This document shows, piece by piece, positions 61,771 to 64,000 of a stretch of 64,000 nucleotides of DNA (the first letter of the stretch is position 1; each line of letters begins with the position of its first letter). A model generated the notes under the pieces. It was not told the DNA's origin, made no database searches, and worked only from the letters and a program-made list of their open reading frames with translations. The position numbers and the translations under genes were made by a program. The DNA comes from CAYMCO01 sp964388955. GTDB lineage: Bacteria > Chloroflexota > Anaerolineae > Anaerolineales > E44-bin32. Where the stretch lies: positions 62,001 through 126,000 of the forward strand of contig CAYMCO010000007.1 of the NCBI GenBank assembly GCA_964388955.1, given 5' to 3'.

Positions 61771-63447
61771 ATGCGGGGGTCATTCATCGCCAAGCCGAAG
61801 CTCGGCTGGGCGGAGGTCTGCATTATCAGCGTGGTGATGCTCGCATATCTGCCAGTTGCCTTCTCCGGTGAGCGAGCTGTGCTCAACCGGTTTCAGACGG
61901 ATGACGCCTTCTACTACTTCAAGACCGCCCAGAACATCGGCGAGGGGCGGGGCGTCACATTTGACGGCACGGCATTGACTAACGGTTTCCAACCACTGTG
62001 GCTGCTCTTTCTGGTGCCGATTTTCTGCCTGGCACGCATTGATCTGCTTCTGCCACTCCGATTGGTGATCGGCCTGCAGGTCCTGATCGCGGCGGGAACC
62101 AGCCTACTGCTTTACCGCCTGATGTGCAGGAGCATCTCGAAACCCGTGGCGCTTGCGGCGGGAATCGGATTTTCCTTTCTCCCTGGCGTTGCCGACACCA
62201 TTCTCATGGGGGGCACGGAGGCGGGGCTGAATGCTTTGCTGATCGTCCTGTTGCTTTACCGCACGAGCATCGAGACTACGAGGCAAACTCCGAGACCCAC
62301 CCAACTGGGTTTAGTCGCCGCGCTGGCCTTCTTCGCTCGTTTGGACAATGTATTCCTTGCCGGGGTGATCGGAATGTGGCTGATCGGGGCGCGTTGGCTT
62401 CAAACCCCAGCGCCGAGGCAACTTGACTGGCGGCGGGACATCCGGTTGGCGATGGGCTATTACCTTCCCCTGCTCCTATTGGGGGGCGCCTACGCAGGGT
62501 TGAACCAGGCGGTATTCGGATACCCCACCCCCGTCAGCGCGCAGGTCAAAGCTTGGTGGGGGACGCTGGACCTGACGGTATATGGTTTCCCCATCCACCG
62601 CCCGATCGATTTCATCGGCCAATTGATGACCAATGATCCTTCGCTGGGCCCCTGGTCTCTCATCACCGCGCCCATGTACGCGCTGGCGGAAGGGATTATC
62701 AATCGACTTGGCCTATTGATGTCGCTCAGTCTGCGCCGGGTCTTCCTGCTGGCCGAGTTCCTGCTCCTGGTCGTCCTCGTGGCGGCATTGATCCGTAGCG
62801 GCCGGAAAAGGGCGGGCCCGGCGCTTCTCAAACTGCCCATTCTCCCGCTGGCTTTCGCATGCATGATGCAGATCGGCTATTACAAACTGAGCGGTCATTT
62901 GGCGCAGAAGCCCTGGTATTGGATCGGGGAGTCGCTGGTGATCCTGATGTTGGGGGCACTGACGGTGGATTCGGCATGGAGCCTGCTCCGGCCACGGCGG
63001 TGGGGGACAATTCTCTCCTATGCCACGCTGGTGGGGGCGCTGTCGTGGCTGATGATCCCCCAAGTCCTGGGCCTCCCAACGGTCTTTGGATCCGGGGCAA
63101 ACGCCGGTCAGCACTACTATCTACGGCGCGCGGATTGGCTGCAGGAGCAAACTGAGGCGGGGGCCAAGATCGGCATGACCGGATCCGGCAGCGCGGGGTA
63201 CTTCACCTCGGGCCGCACGATCGTAAACCTCGACGGACTGATCAGCGGAGTGGAGTACCTTGAGGCGCTGCGGACGGGCACCGGCGCCCAATACCTGCGC
63301 CGTATCGGTCTGGACTACGTCTTCGGGAACGGGTATATCCTGCTGGAAACCCAGCCCTACCGGGAGATCTTCGATGGGCGCCTCCAGCTTGTTCGGGAGT
63401 GGCCGAGCCCGGATCGGGGTCTAACCCTCTGGCGGTTCACCCCCTGA
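61771..63447 (+). CDS. GT-C family membrane glycosyltransferase-like protein
   Basis: The 558-residue protein has about 10-12 membrane helices and a short C-terminal soluble part. After the first helix comes RFQTDDAFYYFKTAQNIGEG, with the acidic pair typical of GT-C transferases (ArnT, PMT, GT39 type) that use polyprenyl-phosphate sugars. The ATG at 61771 follows GGAG. A role in cell-surface glycosylation is likely; donor and acceptor are unknown. Confidence 0.8.
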   Translation: MRGSFIAKPKLGWAEVCIISVVMLAYLPVAFSGERAVLNRFQTDDAFYYFKTAQNIGEGRGVTFDGTALTNGFQPLWLLFLVPIFCLARIDLLLPLRLVIGLQVLIAAGTSLLLYRLMCRSISKPVALAAGIGFSFLPGVADTILMGGTEAGLNALLIVLLLYRTSIETTRQTPRPTQLGLVAALAFFARLDNVFLAGVIGMWLIGARWLQTPAPRQLDWRRDIRLAMGYYLPLLLLGGAYAGLNQAVFGYPTPVSAQVKAWWGTLDLTVYGFPIHRPIDFIGQLMTNDPSLGPWSLITAPMYALAEGIINRLGLLMSLSLRRVFLLAEFLLLVVLVAALIRSGRKRAGPALLKLPILPLAFACMMQIGYYKLSGHLAQKPWYWIGESLVILMLGALTVDSAWSLLRPRRWGTILSYATLVGALSWLMIPQVLGLPTVFGSGANAGQHYYLRRADWLQEQTEAGAKIGMTGSGSAGYFTSGRTIVNLDGLISGVEYLEALRTGTGAQYLRRIGLDYVFGNGYILLETQPYREIFDGRLQLVREWPSPDRGLTLWRFTP

Positions 63448-63488
63448 GCCAAGAGCAGCGTGCGAAGATCCGCCCCTGTCAAGCTTAT

Positions 63489-63518
63489 CTGATAATTTCC
63501 CCCGGAAAAGGGTAGAAT
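63489..63518 (+). promoter_or_regulatory. Possible promoter of the O-methyltransferase gene
   Basis: CTGATA (63489-63494) and TAGAAT (63513-63518) are 18 bases apart, about 40 bases before the start codon. Confidence 0.4.
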
Positions 63519-63558
63519 CTGGATACTCGCCGAAGACGCCAACCCGAAGGAGATCTCA

Positions 63559-64000
63559 GTGTCCAGCATGCCCTCTTATGATCGTATTCAGGAGTACCTC
63601 AAGTCCTATGTGCCCGACCGATCGGAGACTCTCCTGGAAATGGAAGCCTATGCGGAGGAGCACGACTTTCCGATCATCGGGCCGCTTGCGGGGACCTTCT
63701 GCTACTTGCTGACCCGCATATCGGGGGCCCGGCGGGTGTTTGAACTTGGATCTGGTTATGGATATTCCACCGCCTGGTTCGCCAAAGCGGTGGCCGAGAA
63801 CGGGGGCGGGGAGGTCCATCACGTGGTTTGGGACCGGAAGCTCTCCGACATGGCGAGGGCCTATCTGTCAAGGCTCGGATACGGCGATCTCGTCCAGTTT
63901 CATGTGGCGGAGGCGGTGGAGACATTGGCCGGCACGCAGGGGGAATTCGATTTGATGTTCAGCGATATCAACAAGGATTCTTATCCCGATTCCCTCCCGG
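63559..64000 (+). CDS. O-methyltransferase, N-terminal 147 residues (cut by window edge)
   Basis: From a GTG at 63559 with AAGGAG six bases upstream, the frame is open to the window end. It shows motif I of SAM-dependent methyltransferases as VFELGSGYGYSTAWFA, a WDRKLSDMARAYL segment, and FDLMFSDINKDSYPDSLP with the metal- and catechol-binding Asp region of the catechol O-methyltransferase-like family. An ATG at 63568 is an alternative start. Confidence 0.85.
   Translation, partial: MSSMPSYDRIQEYLKSYVPDRSETLLEMEAYAEEHDFPIIGPLAGTFCYLLTRISGARRVFELGSGYGYSTAWFAKAVAENGGGEVHHVVWDRKLSDMARAYLSRLGYGDLVQFHVAEAVETLAGTQGEFDLMFSDINKDSYPDSLP

Noticed and set aside
1..64000. CRISPR arrays, insertion sequences or prophage genes
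   Set aside because: No regularly spaced direct repeats, transposases, integrases or phage structural genes were found. The repeats present are short intergenic elements or paralogous gene segments.

Overview
This 64 kb window is GC-rich, gene-dense bacterial chromosome, most likely from a member of the Chloroflexota. No rRNA or marker gene places it firmly. The assignment is an inference from a secreted protein with GYPI/YYPETGH repeats, a dephospho-CoA kinase fused to an acetyltransferase domain, a cluster of SCO1664/DUF3090/MSMEG_4193-type genes, and many large cyclase-ATPase-TPR regulators. No prophage, insertion sequence or CRISPR array was seen.

Positions 1-27600 are mainly housekeeping. 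A leftward histidine operon (hisG-D-C-B-H-A-F) runs into purH, which consumes the AICAR released by HisH/HisF. The hisG leader can form two mutually exclusive hairpins. To its right lie hom, the SCO1664/DUF3090/phosphomutase trio and rarA (all leftward). Next come maf, a lipoprotein-type penicillin-binding protein, rsgA and a secreted repeat protein (rightward). Then come coaE-GNAT, a PP2C-like membrane protein, a FemAB-like gene, a VWA-FHA membrane protein, guaA-xpt, and lexA with an operator-containing promoter.

Positions 27600-33600 hold a methyltransferase, three tRNA genes (Pro, Gly, Met) with recognisable promoters, several small membrane or secreted proteins, and a major-facilitator transporter fused to a cyclic-nucleotide-binding domain.

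Positions 34073-55840 are the most striking part. Six consecutive large genes on the same strand (about 960-1310 residues each) all begin with a class III nucleotidyl cyclase domain followed by a P-loop ATPase and a helical repeat region. Three of them (first, second and sixth) end in a complete family 5 ABC-transporter solute-binding domain with no signal peptide, so the binding protein appears to act as a cytoplasmic sensor. The cyclases fall into two sequence types, and the sixth gene looks like a recombinant between types. Candidate cyclic-nucleotide readers flank the array: the transporter fusion upstream, and a cNMP-domain SpoIIE-type phosphatase plus a Crp-family regulator downstream.

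Positions 57100-61400 form a possible output module: the phosphatase, the Crp regulator, then a promoter with a palindrome centred at -41.5, a 69-residue protein, a GAF-domain protein and a cytoplasmic subtilisin-like protease. The window ends with a GT-C type membrane glycosyltransferase and a truncated O-methyltransferase. The proposed nucleotide-signalling island is an inference from gene content and motifs; cyclase activity and nucleotide binding are not shown by the sequence alone.
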